A DNA stretch of 64,000 nt from Azoarcus olearius (GCF_001682385.1 NZ_CP016210.1:930001-994000), one strand, 5' to 3'. Counted from the stretch's first letter, positions 28,293 through 36,952 are shown. Made by a program: numbers and translations. The notes: a model not told the origin generated them from the letters alone.

Positions 28293-29084
28293 TCAGCGTA
28301 CCTGTACCGCTTCCTCTGCCGCGGCGGGGGGCGCCGGCATTGCCGCGGCGCCTGTCTTGCGTTCCATCGCTGTGCCGGCTTCCGTCAGCCCGCACAGCGT
28401 AACGATCGCCGCGCGCGCGTCCCGGCACACCGTCTTGCGGTCCGCGCCGGCGGTGTCGATCGCCGGGCCCACCCGGATGCGGACCTGCAGCCGGCGGTGC
28501 GACACGATGTTGCCAAGGCAGGCGCCCAGGCTCAGCTCGCCGTCGTAAGCCGCCGCGGTGGTGCGCCTGCCGTCGGCGTCGTGATACGACACCGCCACCG
28601 GCTGCACCGGGTGGGCGGATTCCACCGCGGCCTGCAGCAGCGCGGCGTGGAAAGGCAGCACGCGGTTGCCGTCGCTGGTGGTGCCTTCGGGAAAGATCGC
28701 CACGTTCCGGCCCGCATCCAGCAGCGCCGCGATTTCGCCATTGATGATGCGCGCGTGGCCGCGGCTGCCGCGGCGCAGGAATACCGTTTCGCTGCGCGCC
28801 GCGAGCCAGCCGATCACCGGCCAGTCGCGCACTTCCGCCTTCGATACGAAGGCCGAGGGGGTCAGGCTGTTGATGGCGTAGATGTCCAGCCACGAGACGT
28901 GGTTGGCAACCAGCAGTGCGCCCGGCGCAACCGCGGCGCCCTCGATACGCACCTCCACGCCCACCGTGCGCAGCAGCCGGCGCGACCAGCGCTGGCGCAG
29001 GTTGCGCTGCCGCGCCGGGGCGCAGAACGGGTAGAGCAGCGCGATCGTCAGGACGCCCTGCAGGATGTGGAGGGCCAGCCGCAC
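28293..29084 (-). CDS. Lysophospholipid acyltransferase, OlsA/PlsC-like
   Basis: A PlsC-type acyltransferase. It has an N-terminal membrane helix (VRLALHILQGVLTIALLYPF), the catalytic HX4D motif NHVSWLD (about residues 77-83 from the GTG used here), and FPEGTTSDG (about 150). With OlsB immediately upstream it most likely O-acylates lyso-ornithine lipid, though phosphatidic-acid synthesis is not excluded. The start is uncertain: the frame is open to a GTG at 29276 inside olsB, there is no ATG, and the GTG at 29082-29084 has no clear Shine-Dalgarno. Initiation coupled to the olsB stop near 29159 is possible. Confidence 0.85.
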   Translation of the reverse strand: MRLALHILQGVLTIALLYPFCAPARQRNLRQRWSRRLLRTVGVEVRIEGAAVAPGALLVANHVSWLDIYAINSLTPSAFVSKAEVRDWPVIGWLAARSETVFLRRGSRGHARIINGEIAALLDAGRNVAIFPEGTTSDGNRVLPFHAALLQAAVESAHPVQPVAVSYHDADGRRTTAAAYDGELSLGACLGNIVSHRRLQVRIRVGPAIDTAGADRKTVCRDARAAIVTLCGLTEAGTAMERKTGAAAMPAPPAAAEEAVQVR

Positions 29085-29155
29085 ATAACGCCAGCCGCGC
29101 AGCGCCGTGGGGCTGGCGGCGCGACCAGTGGCGCGGCGGGGGTGGGTTTCGGTAT

Positions 29156-29914
29156 TCAGTCCTTGCGTCCCAGGAAGTGCTTGGCGTATTTGCCATCGAC
29201 CTTGCTCATCGGCATCAGGATGGGCAGGTCGGCGGTGTTGAAGTCGGGATCCCACGCGGGTTCGCCGCAGACCCACGCGCCGGCGCGCAGATAGCCCTTG
29301 ATCAGCGGGGGCGCTTCGGCGGGCAGGTCGGAGCGCAGCAGTTCGAGCGGCAGCGGGCAGCGCGGAAAGACGTGGTATTCCAGCGGCGCCAGGTGGGTTT
29401 CCTTGAGCCGATTATACAAGCTGGCCGCCGCGTGCCCGCCGTCGGCCATGCTCACCGAGGCGCAGCCGATCAGGTAGTCGTAGCCGTTTTCCTGCATGTA
29501 GCGCGCGAGTCCGGCCCACAGCAGGGCGATGACCGCGCCGCTGCGGTAGTCGGCGTCGATGCACGAGCGGCCGATCTCGACGATGCGGCTGCGCAGATGC
29601 TGCAGGCGGGTGATATCGAACTCGTTCTCCGAGTAATAGCCACCGACCTTGCGCGCCGCGGCGGGCGACAGAATGCGGTAAGTGCCGACGATGCGGCCGG
29701 CATCCTCGTCGCGCACGATCAGGTGTTCGCAAAAGGGATCGTAGATGTCGCGATCCACCCCCGGTGTGCGTGTGGCCAGGCGGGCGCCCATTTCTTCGGC
29801 GAACACCCGGTAACGCAGCTTCTGCGCTTCGAGGATCTCGGTCTCGCAACTGGCCAGGCCGACGTGGAGGTTGCGGCCGGGGCGGGTGGCGGGCTGCTGG
29901 CTTTTCTGGAGCAT
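29156..29914 (-). CDS. olsB: L-ornithine N-alpha-acyltransferase OlsB-type (GNAT)
   Basis: Transfers a 3-hydroxyacyl group from ACP to the alpha-amine of ornithine, the first step of phosphate-free ornithine lipids. The 252-residue acyl-homoserine-lactone-synthase-like GNAT fold shows EILEAQKLRYRVFAEEMGA (about 27-45), a conserved EIGRSCIDADYRSG (about 112) and YLIGCASV (about 145). GAGGA lies 8 nt before the ATG. The downstream PlsC-like gene would complete the pathway. A Pho-box-like array with a matching -10 lies directly upstream. Confidence 0.9.
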   Translation of the reverse strand: MLQKSQQPATRPGRNLHVGLASCETEILEAQKLRYRVFAEEMGARLATRTPGVDRDIYDPFCEHLIVRDEDAGRIVGTYRILSPAAARKVGGYYSENEFDITRLQHLRSRIVEIGRSCIDADYRSGAVIALLWAGLARYMQENGYDYLIGCASVSMADGGHAAASLYNRLKETHLAPLEYHVFPRCPLPLELLRSDLPAEAPPLIKGYLRAGAWVCGEPAWDPDFNTADLPILMPMSKVDGKYAKHFLGRKD

Positions 29915-29944
29915 GACGGTCCTCGTCCTGTGCGTGATGGATGC

Positions 29945-30000
29945 ATTCTCGAAAGCGGTCGTTGCGCCGCGGTGACGCGTCCGTTACGGCGCGATGACGG
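29945..30000 (-). promoter_or_regulatory. Pho-box-like array and -10 upstream of olsB
   Basis: Read on the minus strand, 7-mers CCGTCAT (30000-29994), CCGTAAC (29989-29983), GCGTCAC (29978-29972) and a weak GCGCAAC (29967-29961) repeat every 11 nt with 4-nt spacers, the architecture of PhoB sites (consensus CTGTCAT/C). Exactly 10 nt after the last unit is GAGAAT (29950-29945), a 4-of-6 -10. The expected start near 29938 leaves a leader with a good Shine-Dalgarno. Confidence 0.6.
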
Positions 30001-30019
30001 CCCGTCCGGGCGGTGGCCG

Positions 30020-30075
30020 GCTTCATCCAAGTGTCACGGGGCGGTCACGTCGCTGTCGCTCGCCGGGCCGACGAT
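30020..30075 (+). promoter_or_regulatory. Pho-box-like array upstream of the glycosyltransferase gene
   Basis: On the plus strand 7-mers GCTTCAT (30020-30026, weak), GTGTCAC (30031-30037), CGGTCAC (30042-30048) and CTGTCGC (30053-30059) repeat with exact 11-nt period and 4-nt spacers. Three units match the PhoB consensus at 6 of 7 positions. A hexamer 10 nt further on, GACGAT (30070-30075), is a poor -10, as is common for activated promoters. The predicted start falls at or next to the ATG at 30082. Confidence 0.6.
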
Positions 30076-30081
30076 GCCGCC

Positions 30082-31302
30082 ATGGACGCGCCGCTCAGCC
30101 TGCAGGATCTCGCCCGTGCAAGTCGCCAGTTGCGCATCGCGCTGGTGACCGAAACCTTTCCGCCGGAGATCAACGGCGTGGCGATGACGACGGGGCGCAT
30201 GGTCGATGGACTGTTGCGGCTGGGGCACCGCGTGCAACTGGTGCGTCCGCGCCAGGGGGCGGACGATCAGCCGGCACGCGGCGAAGGCTATGAGGAAGTG
30301 CTGGCGCGTGGTCTGCCGATTCCGCGTTACAACCATCTGAAGATGGGACTGCCGGCTCGCAGCACGCTGACGCGCATGTGGTCGCTCCGGCGGCCGGATG
30401 TGGTGCAGGTGGTTACCGAAGGGCCGCTCGGGTGGTCGGCGGTGGCGGCGGCGCGCAAGCTGCGGCTGCCGGTCATCACCGAGTTCCACACCAACTTCCA
30501 CAGCTACAGCCGCTACTACGGCATGGGGTGGCTGAAGCAGCCGGTGGAGGCCTATCTGCGGCGCTTTCACAACAAGGGTGACCTGTGTCTGGCGCCCACC
30601 GCGGAACTGGCCGCGCAACTCGCGGCGCGCGGGGTGCGCAAGGTGGACGTGGTGGCACGCGGTGTCGACACCGCCCTGTTCGCCCCGGCGCGGCGCAGCG
30701 AAGCCCTGCGTTCGAGCTGGGGCGCCCGTCCCGAAACCCTGGTGCTGACGGTGGTGGGGCGGCTGGCTGCGGAGAAGAATCTCGGGCTGGCCCTGCGCGC
30801 GTTCGACGCCCTGCGCCAGCGACGCGCCGACGTGCGGCTGGTATTGGTGGGCGACGGTCCGGCCCGCGCGGCGCTGGCCGCCGCCAGTCCGGAAACCGTA
30901 TTCGCCGGCATGCGGACCGGGGCCGACCTTGCCGCCCACTACGCGTCCGCGGACCTGTTCCTGTTCCCCAGCACCACCGAAACCTTCGGCAACGTCACTA
31001 CCGAGGCTTTGGCGAGCGGGCTGCCGGTGATCGGCTTCGACTACGCAGCGGCGGCCGAGCGCATCCGCGGCGGCGACAACGGCTGCCTCGCACCGCTTGG
31101 CGACGAGCAGGGCTTCGTCGAAGCCGTGCTGCGGGTCGGCACCGACGACGCCCTGCGCCTTGCGCTCGCCGCCCGTGCGCGCGACAGCGTGGCCGATGCC
31201 GACTGGGCTGCGGTTGCCCAGCGCCTGGCGGCGGTGATCGAACGCGTGGTCGATCGCCACGAGGCGCGCCTGATCGGCGCCGCGCACGTCGCCGCGGCCT
31301 GA
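30082..31302 (+). CDS. Glycosyltransferase family 4 protein
   Basis: A 406-residue GT-B glycosyltransferase. The N-terminal acceptor domain contains LRIALVTETFPPEINGVAMT (about residues 17-36) and the C-terminal donor domain LFLFPSTTETFGNVTTEALASG with the E-x7-E motif (about 300). It resembles alpha-mannosyl or glucosyl transferases acting on lipids (MgtA/Pim-like). Divergence from olsBA and the Pho-box-like array suggest a glycolipid product made under phosphate limitation, an inference. The ATG has no Shine-Dalgarno, so a leaderless message or a TTG start at 30130 is possible. Confidence 0.85.
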   Translation: MDAPLSLQDLARASRQLRIALVTETFPPEINGVAMTTGRMVDGLLRLGHRVQLVRPRQGADDQPARGEGYEEVLARGLPIPRYNHLKMGLPARSTLTRMWSLRRPDVVQVVTEGPLGWSAVAAARKLRLPVITEFHTNFHSYSRYYGMGWLKQPVEAYLRRFHNKGDLCLAPTAELAAQLAARGVRKVDVVARGVDTALFAPARRSEALRSSWGARPETLVLTVVGRLAAEKNLGLALRAFDALRQRRADVRLVLVGDGPARAALAAASPETVFAGMRTGADLAAHYASADLFLFPSTTETFGNVTTEALASGLPVIGFDYAAAAERIRGGDNGCLAPLGDEQGFVEAVLRVGTDDALRLALAARARDSVADADWAAVAQRLAAVIERVVDRHEARLIGAAHVAAA

Positions 31303-31325
31303 TCGCCTGCGGCGGCCGGTCCGCC

Positions 31326-31341
31326 CCGCCTATAATGGCGG
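31326..31341 (+). promoter_or_regulatory. -10 TATAAT in a CCGCC/GGCGG inverted repeat
   Basis: A perfect -10 (31331-31336) is flanked directly by CCGCC and GGCGG. It lies 29 nt before the PfkB-type kinase ATG. No convincing -35 is present. Confidence 0.5.
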
Positions 31342-31365
31342 CATTGCGTTCCGGCTAGGTTTCTT

Positions 31366-32301
31366 ATGTCCATCCTCGTATGCGGTTCGATGGCCTATGA
31401 CTCGATCATGGTCTTTCAGGACCGGTTCTCGAACCACATCCTCCCCGAGCAGATCCACATCCTCAACGTGTCCTTCTTCGTGCCCGAGCTGCGGCGCGAG
31501 TTCGGTGGCTGCGCGGGCAACATCGCCTACAACCTGAAGCTGCTCGGCAGCGAGCCGCTGATCATGGCCACCGTCGGCGACGATGCCGGGCCTTACCGCG
31601 AGCGCCTGCAGGCACTGGGCCTGCGTCAGGACTACGTGCGGGGCGTGCCGGGCACCTTTACCGCGCAAGCCTTCATCACCACCGACCTGGACGACAACCA
31701 GATCACCGCCTTTCACCCCGGGGCGATGATGCAGTCGCACCTCAACGATGCCGGGCAGGCGGAGGGCGTCAGGCTTGCGATCGTGTCGCCCGACGGCCGC
31801 GACGGCATGCTGCGCCATGCCGAAGGGCTGGCGGCGGCAGGTGTGCCCTTCATCTTCGACCCAGGTCAGGCGCTGCCCATCCTGTCCGGCGATGAACTGC
31901 TGCGCTGCCTGCAACTGGCTACCTACTGCACGGTCAATGATTACGAGGCGCGCCTGATGAGCGAGAAAACCGGCCGCTCGATCGAGCAGCTGGCCAATGA
32001 GGTCGATGGCCTGGTCGTGACCCTCGGCGCAGAGGGCTCCCGGGTCCACGCCGATGGCGCGGCGGTGATCATCCCCGCGGTGGAGGCCGATGCAGTGGTG
32101 GATCCGACCGGGTGTGGCGATGCCTACCGTGCCGGCTTGCTGCACGGCCTGTCGCAAGGGTGGGATTGGGTGCGCACCGGCCGCCTGGCGGCGGTGATGG
32201 GCGCGATCAAGATCGCTCACCGCGGCGGGCAGAACCATGCGCCCACGCGGGCGGACATTGCGGCGCGCTATCTCGCCGCTTTTGGAGAGGCACTATGGTG
32301 A
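31366..32301 (+). CDS. PfkB-family carbohydrate/nucleoside kinase
   Basis: A 311-residue ribokinase-fold kinase. PfkB signature 1 is around GGCAGNIAYNLKLLG (about residues 47-61) and signature 2 is DPTGCGDAYRAG (about 247-258), with the catalytic Asp. Betaproteobacterial members are often annotated as adenosine kinase or sugar kinase; the substrate cannot be told from the sequence. The following lipoprotein ATG lies inside its last codons, so translation is coupled. Confidence 0.9.
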   Translation: MSILVCGSMAYDSIMVFQDRFSNHILPEQIHILNVSFFVPELRREFGGCAGNIAYNLKLLGSEPLIMATVGDDAGPYRERLQALGLRQDYVRGVPGTFTAQAFITTDLDDNQITAFHPGAMMQSHLNDAGQAEGVRLAIVSPDGRDGMLRHAEGLAAAGVPFIFDPGQALPILSGDELLRCLQLATYCTVNDYEARLMSEKTGRSIEQLANEVDGLVVTLGAEGSRVHADGAAVIIPAVEADAVVDPTGCGDAYRAGLLHGLSQGWDWVRTGRLAAVMGAIKIAHRGGQNHAPTRADIAARYLAAFGEALW

Positions 32302-32768
32302 GTGTGAATCCGGTGGGGCGCCGGACCCTGGCGCTGATCCTGGTCGCAAGTCTGGGCCTGGGCGGCTGCGCGGCCGGCCTGGGCGGCGGCACCTACTCCC
32401 GCACCGAGGCACGACGCGCGATGGTGGTGCAGTTCGGCGTCATCGAATCGGTGCGCGGCGTGCAGCTGGAGGGCACCAAGAGCCCGGTGGGAACCGTCTC
32501 GGGCGCTGCGGTCGGCGGCATCGCCGGCAGCTCCGTGGGCGGCAACCGCGGTTCGGCAATCGGCGCGGTGCTGGGCGCCGTGGCGGGTGGCCTCGCCGGC
32601 TCCGCGATCGAAGAAGGCGTGACCCGCAAGCCGGGTGTCGAGGTCACCGTGCAGCTGGAAAACGGTCAATACCTGGCGGTCGTCCAGCAGGACGAAGGCG
32701 AGCAGTTCATGCCGGGCGAACGGGTCCGCATCCTGCGTGACGGCGGCACGACCCGCGTCACGCGCTGA
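32295..32768 (+). CDS. Glycine-zipper outer-membrane lipoprotein (SlyB-like)
   Basis: A 157-residue lipoprotein. The signal ends in LGLGGC (Cys about residue 25), followed by a SlyB/glycine-zipper_2 region (about 70-105, VGGIAGSSVGGNRGSAIG) and a small C-terminal beta domain ending in EQFMPGERVRIL. SlyB-type proteins stabilise the outer membrane under stress. It overlaps the upstream kinase stop by 7 nt and is convergent with dgkA, 1 nt apart. Confidence 0.9.
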   Translation: MVSVNPVGRRTLALILVASLGLGGCAAGLGGGTYSRTEARRAMVVQFGVIESVRGVQLEGTKSPVGTVSGAAVGGIAGSSVGGNRGSAIGAVLGAVAGGLAGSAIEEGVTRKPGVEVTVQLENGQYLAVVQQDEGEQFMPGERVRILRDGGTTRVTR

Positions 32769-32769
32769 G

Positions 32770-33162
32770 TCATCCGAACAGCACCAGACCCCACACCATC
32801 GCGAGATTGAGCAGCGCCACCAGCACGGCGGCGCTGCCGATGTCCTTTGCGCGCTTGGCGAGCTGGTGATGGTCGAGCGAGACGCGGTCCACCGTGGCCT
32901 CGATCGCCGAGTTGAGCAGCTCCACGATCAGCACCAGCAGCGTGCTGCCGACCAGCAGCGCCTTGCCCGCGCCGTCGGTGGGCGCGACGAAGGCGAGCGG
33001 GATCAGCACCGCGGCGAGCAGGCATTCCTGGCGAAAGGCGTCTTCGTGCCGGAGGGCGGCACGCAACCCGGCGAGCGAGTAGCGGAAGGCGTTCCAGATG
33101 CGGGGGAGGCCGGTCTTGCCCTTGAACGGGCTTTCCGCGTGTTTCGAGTTGGTCGGGTCCAT
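32770..33162 (-). CDS. dgkA: Diacylglycerol kinase (prokaryotic DgkA type)
   Basis: Recycles diacylglycerol to phosphatidate at the inner membrane. The 130 residues show three transmembrane helices and the family signature ELLNSAIEATVDRVSLDHH followed by AKRAKDIGSAAV (about 82-115) with the catalytic Glu. The N-terminal dozen residues, ending KGKTGLPRIWNAFRYSL, are typical. It lies alone 108 nt downstream of the DUF3426 gene. Confidence 0.96.
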   Translation of the reverse strand: MDPTNSKHAESPFKGKTGLPRIWNAFRYSLAGLRAALRHEDAFRQECLLAAVLIPLAFVAPTDGAGKALLVGSTLLVLIVELLNSAIEATVDRVSLDHHQLAKRAKDIGSAAVLVALLNLAMVWGLVLFG

Positions 33163-33270
33163 GGTTGTCGGCAGAGTTCTCGCGGGTGGCGCGAAGATGG
33201 GAGGGACGGCGCGCGGTGCTGACCGGGCGAGTATCTCCGTGCGGAGTTACCGGCCGGTGACCGCCCGCAC

Positions 33271-34560
33271 TCAGGGGTAGAACACGTACACCCTGTAACC
33301 GGTGGGGGCGATGTCGGGCGCTTCGAAGTTGAGCCGCACCGTTGCGTCGCTGCGTGCCTTGAACGATTCCGGCAGCGTGCTGCTGCCGTACCACTCCTCG
33401 GGCGCCAGCACCCGCCGCACCAGCGGAACGTCGGCGGGGTCGGTGAGCGTCAACTCGAGATGGGGCCAGGCCTGCGGGTAATCGGCACGGTTCTGGATGG
33501 TGGCGTGCAGGATGTAGCGGCCGGGGCGGCCGGGTTCGGACTGCAGGTCCGGGCTCTCGATGTTGATCAGCATCGCATCGCGCGGCAACGGCATGTCGCA
33601 TCCAAGCTGTGCGCACGCGGAAACGTAGAGCGGCCGCAGGCCCGGCAGCGTGCGGCTGATCTGGCCGCGGAACAGGTAGGCCGACTGGGCGACGAGCACG
33701 AGCGCGAGCAGGAGCACGGTCGCCGGAATCAGCCGGGATCCGGGGCCGGCGGCGGGCGGAGGCCCGTAGTGCGCGTCCAGGTGGTCGGAGTCCAGGCCTG
33801 AGGCGTCCTCGGTGGTTGGCAGGTCGGACGCCGGCGCGATCCACGCGGCCGGCTCGGCGTTGTCCCGTGCCGCCGGTTCGTCCTGAGGCTCGTGCTCGAA
33901 GGCGACAACCGGCTCGGGGCTCGGCATGTCCTCGACCAGGGGTTCGATGCGGTGGGCCGCGGGTCCGGAGGGCTCGGGCGCATCGCGACGGTTGCCTTCG
34001 AGCGGAAAGACGGGGTCGGGGATCGGATTGCCGGCGAGGCGGCTTCCGGCGGCGGCGACCATCGCGGAAAAGTCCACGCGCGGCGCACCGCCATGCTCGT
34101 CGTCGTGATGTTCAGGGGTAGGCGCTGGCTGCGGCGCATGGTCCGCATCCGGCGCGAACATCGGCTCGCGCACGTGGGGCGCGGCGGGGGGCTCGACCGT
34201 AAAGGGTTTTTCGTCAGCGTCTGCCTGCAATGGCGTTTCCGCGGTGTCGAAACCGTCCGGCAGGTCGAATTCGAGATCGCTGAACGCGGAAGTCGTCGCG
34301 GGGGGCGCGGCGCTGGGCGCCGGCTGAAGCGGTGCGGGCTGCGTTGGTGGCGTGAGCGGCGGCGTGAGCGGCGGCGATGGCGGCTCTGCGTAGCCCGGCT
34401 CGGAGGCAGCGCTTTCCTGGGCCTGCTGGCCTTCGAGCAGATGGTCGAGGGCGTTGAAGGGGTTGAAGCAGTGCCCGCAGCGCACCTCGCCGTGGCGCGC
34501 GCGAAGCTGCTCCGGGCGCAGCCGGAAGATCGTCTGGCAGGCCGGGCAGCGGGTCAGCAT
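33271..34560 (-). CDS. Zinc-ribbon, DUF3426 single-pass membrane protein
   Basis: A 429-residue protein of unknown function. The N-terminal MJ0042-type zinc ribbon is CPACQTIF (Cys5/Cys8) and CGHCFNPF (Cys28/Cys31). A long acidic Pro-rich linker (about 50-260) follows, then one transmembrane helix (about 272-292) and a C-terminal DUF3426 beta domain (about 310-429, LPRDAMLINIESPDLQSEPG). The family regularly follows prmA in betaproteobacteria, as here with 6 nt between, but no function has been established. Confidence 0.92.
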   Translation of the reverse strand: MLTRCPACQTIFRLRPEQLRARHGEVRCGHCFNPFNALDHLLEGQQAQESAASEPGYAEPPSPPLTPPLTPPTQPAPLQPAPSAAPPATTSAFSDLEFDLPDGFDTAETPLQADADEKPFTVEPPAAPHVREPMFAPDADHAPQPAPTPEHHDDEHGGAPRVDFSAMVAAAGSRLAGNPIPDPVFPLEGNRRDAPEPSGPAAHRIEPLVEDMPSPEPVVAFEHEPQDEPAARDNAEPAAWIAPASDLPTTEDASGLDSDHLDAHYGPPPAAGPGSRLIPATVLLLALVLVAQSAYLFRGQISRTLPGLRPLYVSACAQLGCDMPLPRDAMLINIESPDLQSEPGRPGRYILHATIQNRADYPQAWPHLELTLTDPADVPLVRRVLAPEEWYGSSTLPESFKARSDATVRLNFEAPDIAPTGYRVYVFYP

Positions 34561-34566
34561 CGCTGC

Positions 34567-35451
34567 CTACCGTTGCCCTTCGAGCCGCACCCAGCCCTCC
34601 AGCACGGCGCCTACCCGTAGCGAAAGATAAGGCGCCCAGGCGTCGATGACCTGCTGGGATTGGGTTTCGAGCACGCCGGATAGGGCGATACGGCCACCCG
34701 CAGCGACGCGCGCGGCGATCGCCGGCGCGAGCACGCACAGCGGGTTGGTGAGGATGTTGGCGACGACGACGGCGAAGGTGTCGCCCACCGGAACCGCGGA
34801 ATGCTGCAGCCGCAGCGTGACGCCGTTGCGGCTGGCGTTGTCCCGCGCGGCTTCGATCGCCTTGTCGTCGATGTCGATGCCCAGGACGTCGCCCGCGCCG
34901 AGGCGCGCCGCGGCGATGCCGAGAATGCCCGAGCCGCAGCCATAATCGAGCACGCTCGTGCCCGGCTGCACGGTGTCGCACAGCCACTCCAGGCACAGCC
35001 GGGTGGTCGGATGCGAGCCGGTGCCGAAGGCCATGCCGGGGTCGAGTTCGATGTTGATCGCGTTCGCGTCCGGCGCTTCGTGCCACGACGGCACAATCCA
35101 CAGCCGGTCGGTGATGCGGATCGGGTCGAACTGGCTTTGCGTCAGCTGCACCCAGTTCTGCTCGGCCACCTCTTCGGTGGTGAAGGGAGGCACCGCATCG
35201 AAACCCGCCGCGCCGGCAGCCTGCGCGAGCGCTGGGGCCAGCTCGGTTGCGGCGTCGAACAGCGCGATGACGCGGCTGTGGTCCCACAGGCTGGTGGGCA
35301 GGTGCCCGGGCTCGCCGAACTGCGGCTTCTCCGCCTCGGTGCCGGCATCGGCGTCCTCGATCGAGACCGACAGCGCGCCCGCGTCCATCAGCGCGTCCGA
35401 CAGCGCCTCCGCCTTTGCCGCCTCAGCCTGCAGGATGACCGAAATCCACAT
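34567..35451 (-). CDS. prmA: Ribosomal protein L11 methyltransferase
   Basis: Trimethylates ribosomal protein L11. The 294 residues include the N-terminal substrate-recruiting domain (about 1-60), the SAM motif VLDYGCGSGILGIAAARLGA (about 160-179), GIDIDDKAI, and the catalytic-loop ANILTNPL (about 228; the family usually has ANILxxPL). It lies 10 nt after accC, in the frequent accBC-prmA order. Confidence 0.96.
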   Translation of the reverse strand: MWISVILQAEAAKAEALSDALMDAGALSVSIEDADAGTEAEKPQFGEPGHLPTSLWDHSRVIALFDAATELAPALAQAAGAAGFDAVPPFTTEEVAEQNWVQLTQSQFDPIRITDRLWIVPSWHEAPDANAINIELDPGMAFGTGSHPTTRLCLEWLCDTVQPGTSVLDYGCGSGILGIAAARLGAGDVLGIDIDDKAIEAARDNASRNGVTLRLQHSAVPVGDTFAVVVANILTNPLCVLAPAIAARVAAGGRIALSGVLETQSQQVIDAWAPYLSLRVGAVLEGWVRLEGQR

Positions 35452-35461
35452 GGCGTGCCGC

Positions 35462-36823
35462 TCAGCCCTTCTTCACTTCGCTGCGCTCGGCGAGCTTGTG
35501 TTCCAGGTAGTGAATGCTGGTGCCGCCTTCGACGAAGCGGGCGTCCATCATCAGTTCCTGGTGCAGCGGGATGTTGGTCTTGATGCCGGCAACCGCCATT
35601 TCCGACAGCGCGATGCGCATGCGGCGGATCGCCTGCTCGCGGGTGTCGCCGTAGGCGATCAGCTTGCCGATCATCGAATCGTAGTGCGGCGGCACCATAT
35701 AGCCGTTGTACACATGCGAATCGACGCGGATGCCGGGACCGCCCGGGGTGTGCCAGTTGTCGATGCGGCCCGGCGACGGCGTGAACTTGAACGGGTCTTC
35801 GGCGTTGATCCGGCATTCGATCGCGTGACCGCGGAAGGGGATGTCGCGCTGCTGGAACGGCAGCTTTTCACCCGCGGCGACACGGATCTGCGTCTGCACG
35901 ATGTCGATGCCGGTGATCATCTCGGTGACCGGGTGTTCAACCTGCACCCGGGTGTTCATCTCGATGAAGTAGAACTCGCCGTTTTCGTACAGGAACTCGA
36001 AGGTGCCCGCGCCGCGGTAGCCGATCTTGCGGCAGGCTTCGGCGCAGCGTTCACCGATCTTGGCGATCAGCTTGCGGTCGATGCCCGGGGCCGGCGCTTC
36101 TTCGATCACCTTCTGGTGGCGGCGCTGCATGGAGCAGTCGCGTTCGCCGAGGTAGACCGCGTTGCCGTGCTGGTCCGCCAGCACCTGGATTTCCACGTGG
36201 CGCGGGTTCTCCAGGAACTTCTCCATGTAGACGGTCGGGTTGCCGAAGGCAGCGCCGGCTTCCGCACGGGTGGTGGTGACCGCGTTGAGCAGTGCCGCTT
36301 CGGTGTGCACCACGCGCATGCCGCGCCCGCCACCGCCGCCGGCAGCCTTGATGATCACCGGGTAGCCAATGGCGCGCGCGATCTTGACGATTTCCTTGGG
36401 CTCTTCCGGCAGCGCGCCGTCGGAACCGGGCACGCAGGGCACGCCGGCGGCCTTCATCGCATCCTTGGCGGAAACCTTGTCGCCCATCAGGCGGATGGTG
36501 TCGGGGCGCGGGCCGATGAAGACGAAGCCGGATTGCTCGACACGTTCGGCGAAGTCGGCGTTTTCCGACAGGAAGCCGTAGCCAGGGTGGATGGCTTCGG
36601 CGTCGGTGACCTCGGCGGCCGAGATGATCGCCGGCACGTTGAGGTAGCTCAGACCGGACGGTGCCGGGCCGATGCAGACCGATTCGTCGGCCAGCGTGAC
36701 GTACTTGGCTTCGGTGTCCGCCTCGGAATGCACCGCGACGGTCTTGATGCCGAGTTCGCGGCAGGCGCGCAGGACCCGCAGGGCGATTTCGCCGCGGTTG
36801 GCGATCAGGATCTTTTCAAACAT
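35462..36823 (-). CDS. accC: Biotin carboxylase subunit of acetyl-CoA carboxylase
   Basis: Carboxylates biotin on AccB with ATP and bicarbonate. The 453 residues include the N-terminal [17 protein letters not shown], the glycine-rich ATP-grasp loop [12 protein letters not shown] (about 158-169), [20 protein letters not shown] (about 230) and [14 protein letters not shown] (about 288) with the catalytic Arg. GGAG lies 7 nt before the ATG. It is separated from accB by 129 nt that contain a 42-codon open frame. Confidence 0.98.
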   Translation of the reverse strand: MFEKILIANRGEIALRVLRACRELGIKTVAVHSEADTEAKYVTLADESVCIGPAPSGLSYLNVPAIISAAEVTDAEAIHPGYGFLSENADFAERVEQSGFVFIGPRPDTIRLMGDKVSAKDAMKAAGVPCVPGSDGALPEEPKEIVKIARAIGYPVIIKAAGGGGGRGMRVVHTEAALLNAVTTTRAEAGAAFGNPTVYMEKFLENPRHVEIQVLADQHGNAVYLGERDCSMQRRHQKVIEEAPAPGIDRKLIAKIGERCAEACRKIGYRGAGTFEFLYENGEFYFIEMNTRVQVEHPVTEMITGIDIVQTQIRVAAGEKLPFQQRDIPFRGHAIECRINAEDPFKFTPSPGRIDNWHTPGGPGIRVDSHVYNGYMVPPHYDSMIGKLIAYGDTREQAIRRMRIALSEMAVAGIKTNIPLHQELMMDARFVEGGTSIHYLEHKLAERSEVKKG

Positions 36824-36944
36824 GAGTGGTCTCCGCGGCGAAGTTGCCGGTGCCGCGCGCGGTCGCGGGGCGGTGGGGATGCGCCGCTGCATCGCCGGCC
36901 GGCAGCGGGGCGCCGCGGCTGGCGATCAGAGTGTTGCCGGACAT
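36816..36944 (-). CDS. Possible 42-residue small ORF between accB and accC
   Basis: An ATG at 36942-36944, 8 nt after the accB stop, opens a 42-codon frame that ends in a TGA overlapping the accC start (ATGTTTGA). It would code for a Pro/Ala/Arg-rich peptide beginning [14 protein letters not shown]. It fills the gap exactly, but high GC makes chance open frames common and the Shine-Dalgarno (AGGCACC) is weak. If real, it could couple accB and accC translation. No homologue is recognised. Confidence 0.25.
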   Translation of the reverse strand: MSGNTLIASRGAPLPAGDAAAHPHRPATARGTGNFAAETTHV

Positions 36945-36952
36945 GGTGCCTG

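Noticed and set aside
32112-32294. Longer N-terminus for the SlyB-like lipoprotein
   Set aside because: It would lie wholly inside the PfkB kinase gene; the ATG at 32295 begins a proper lipoprotein signal.
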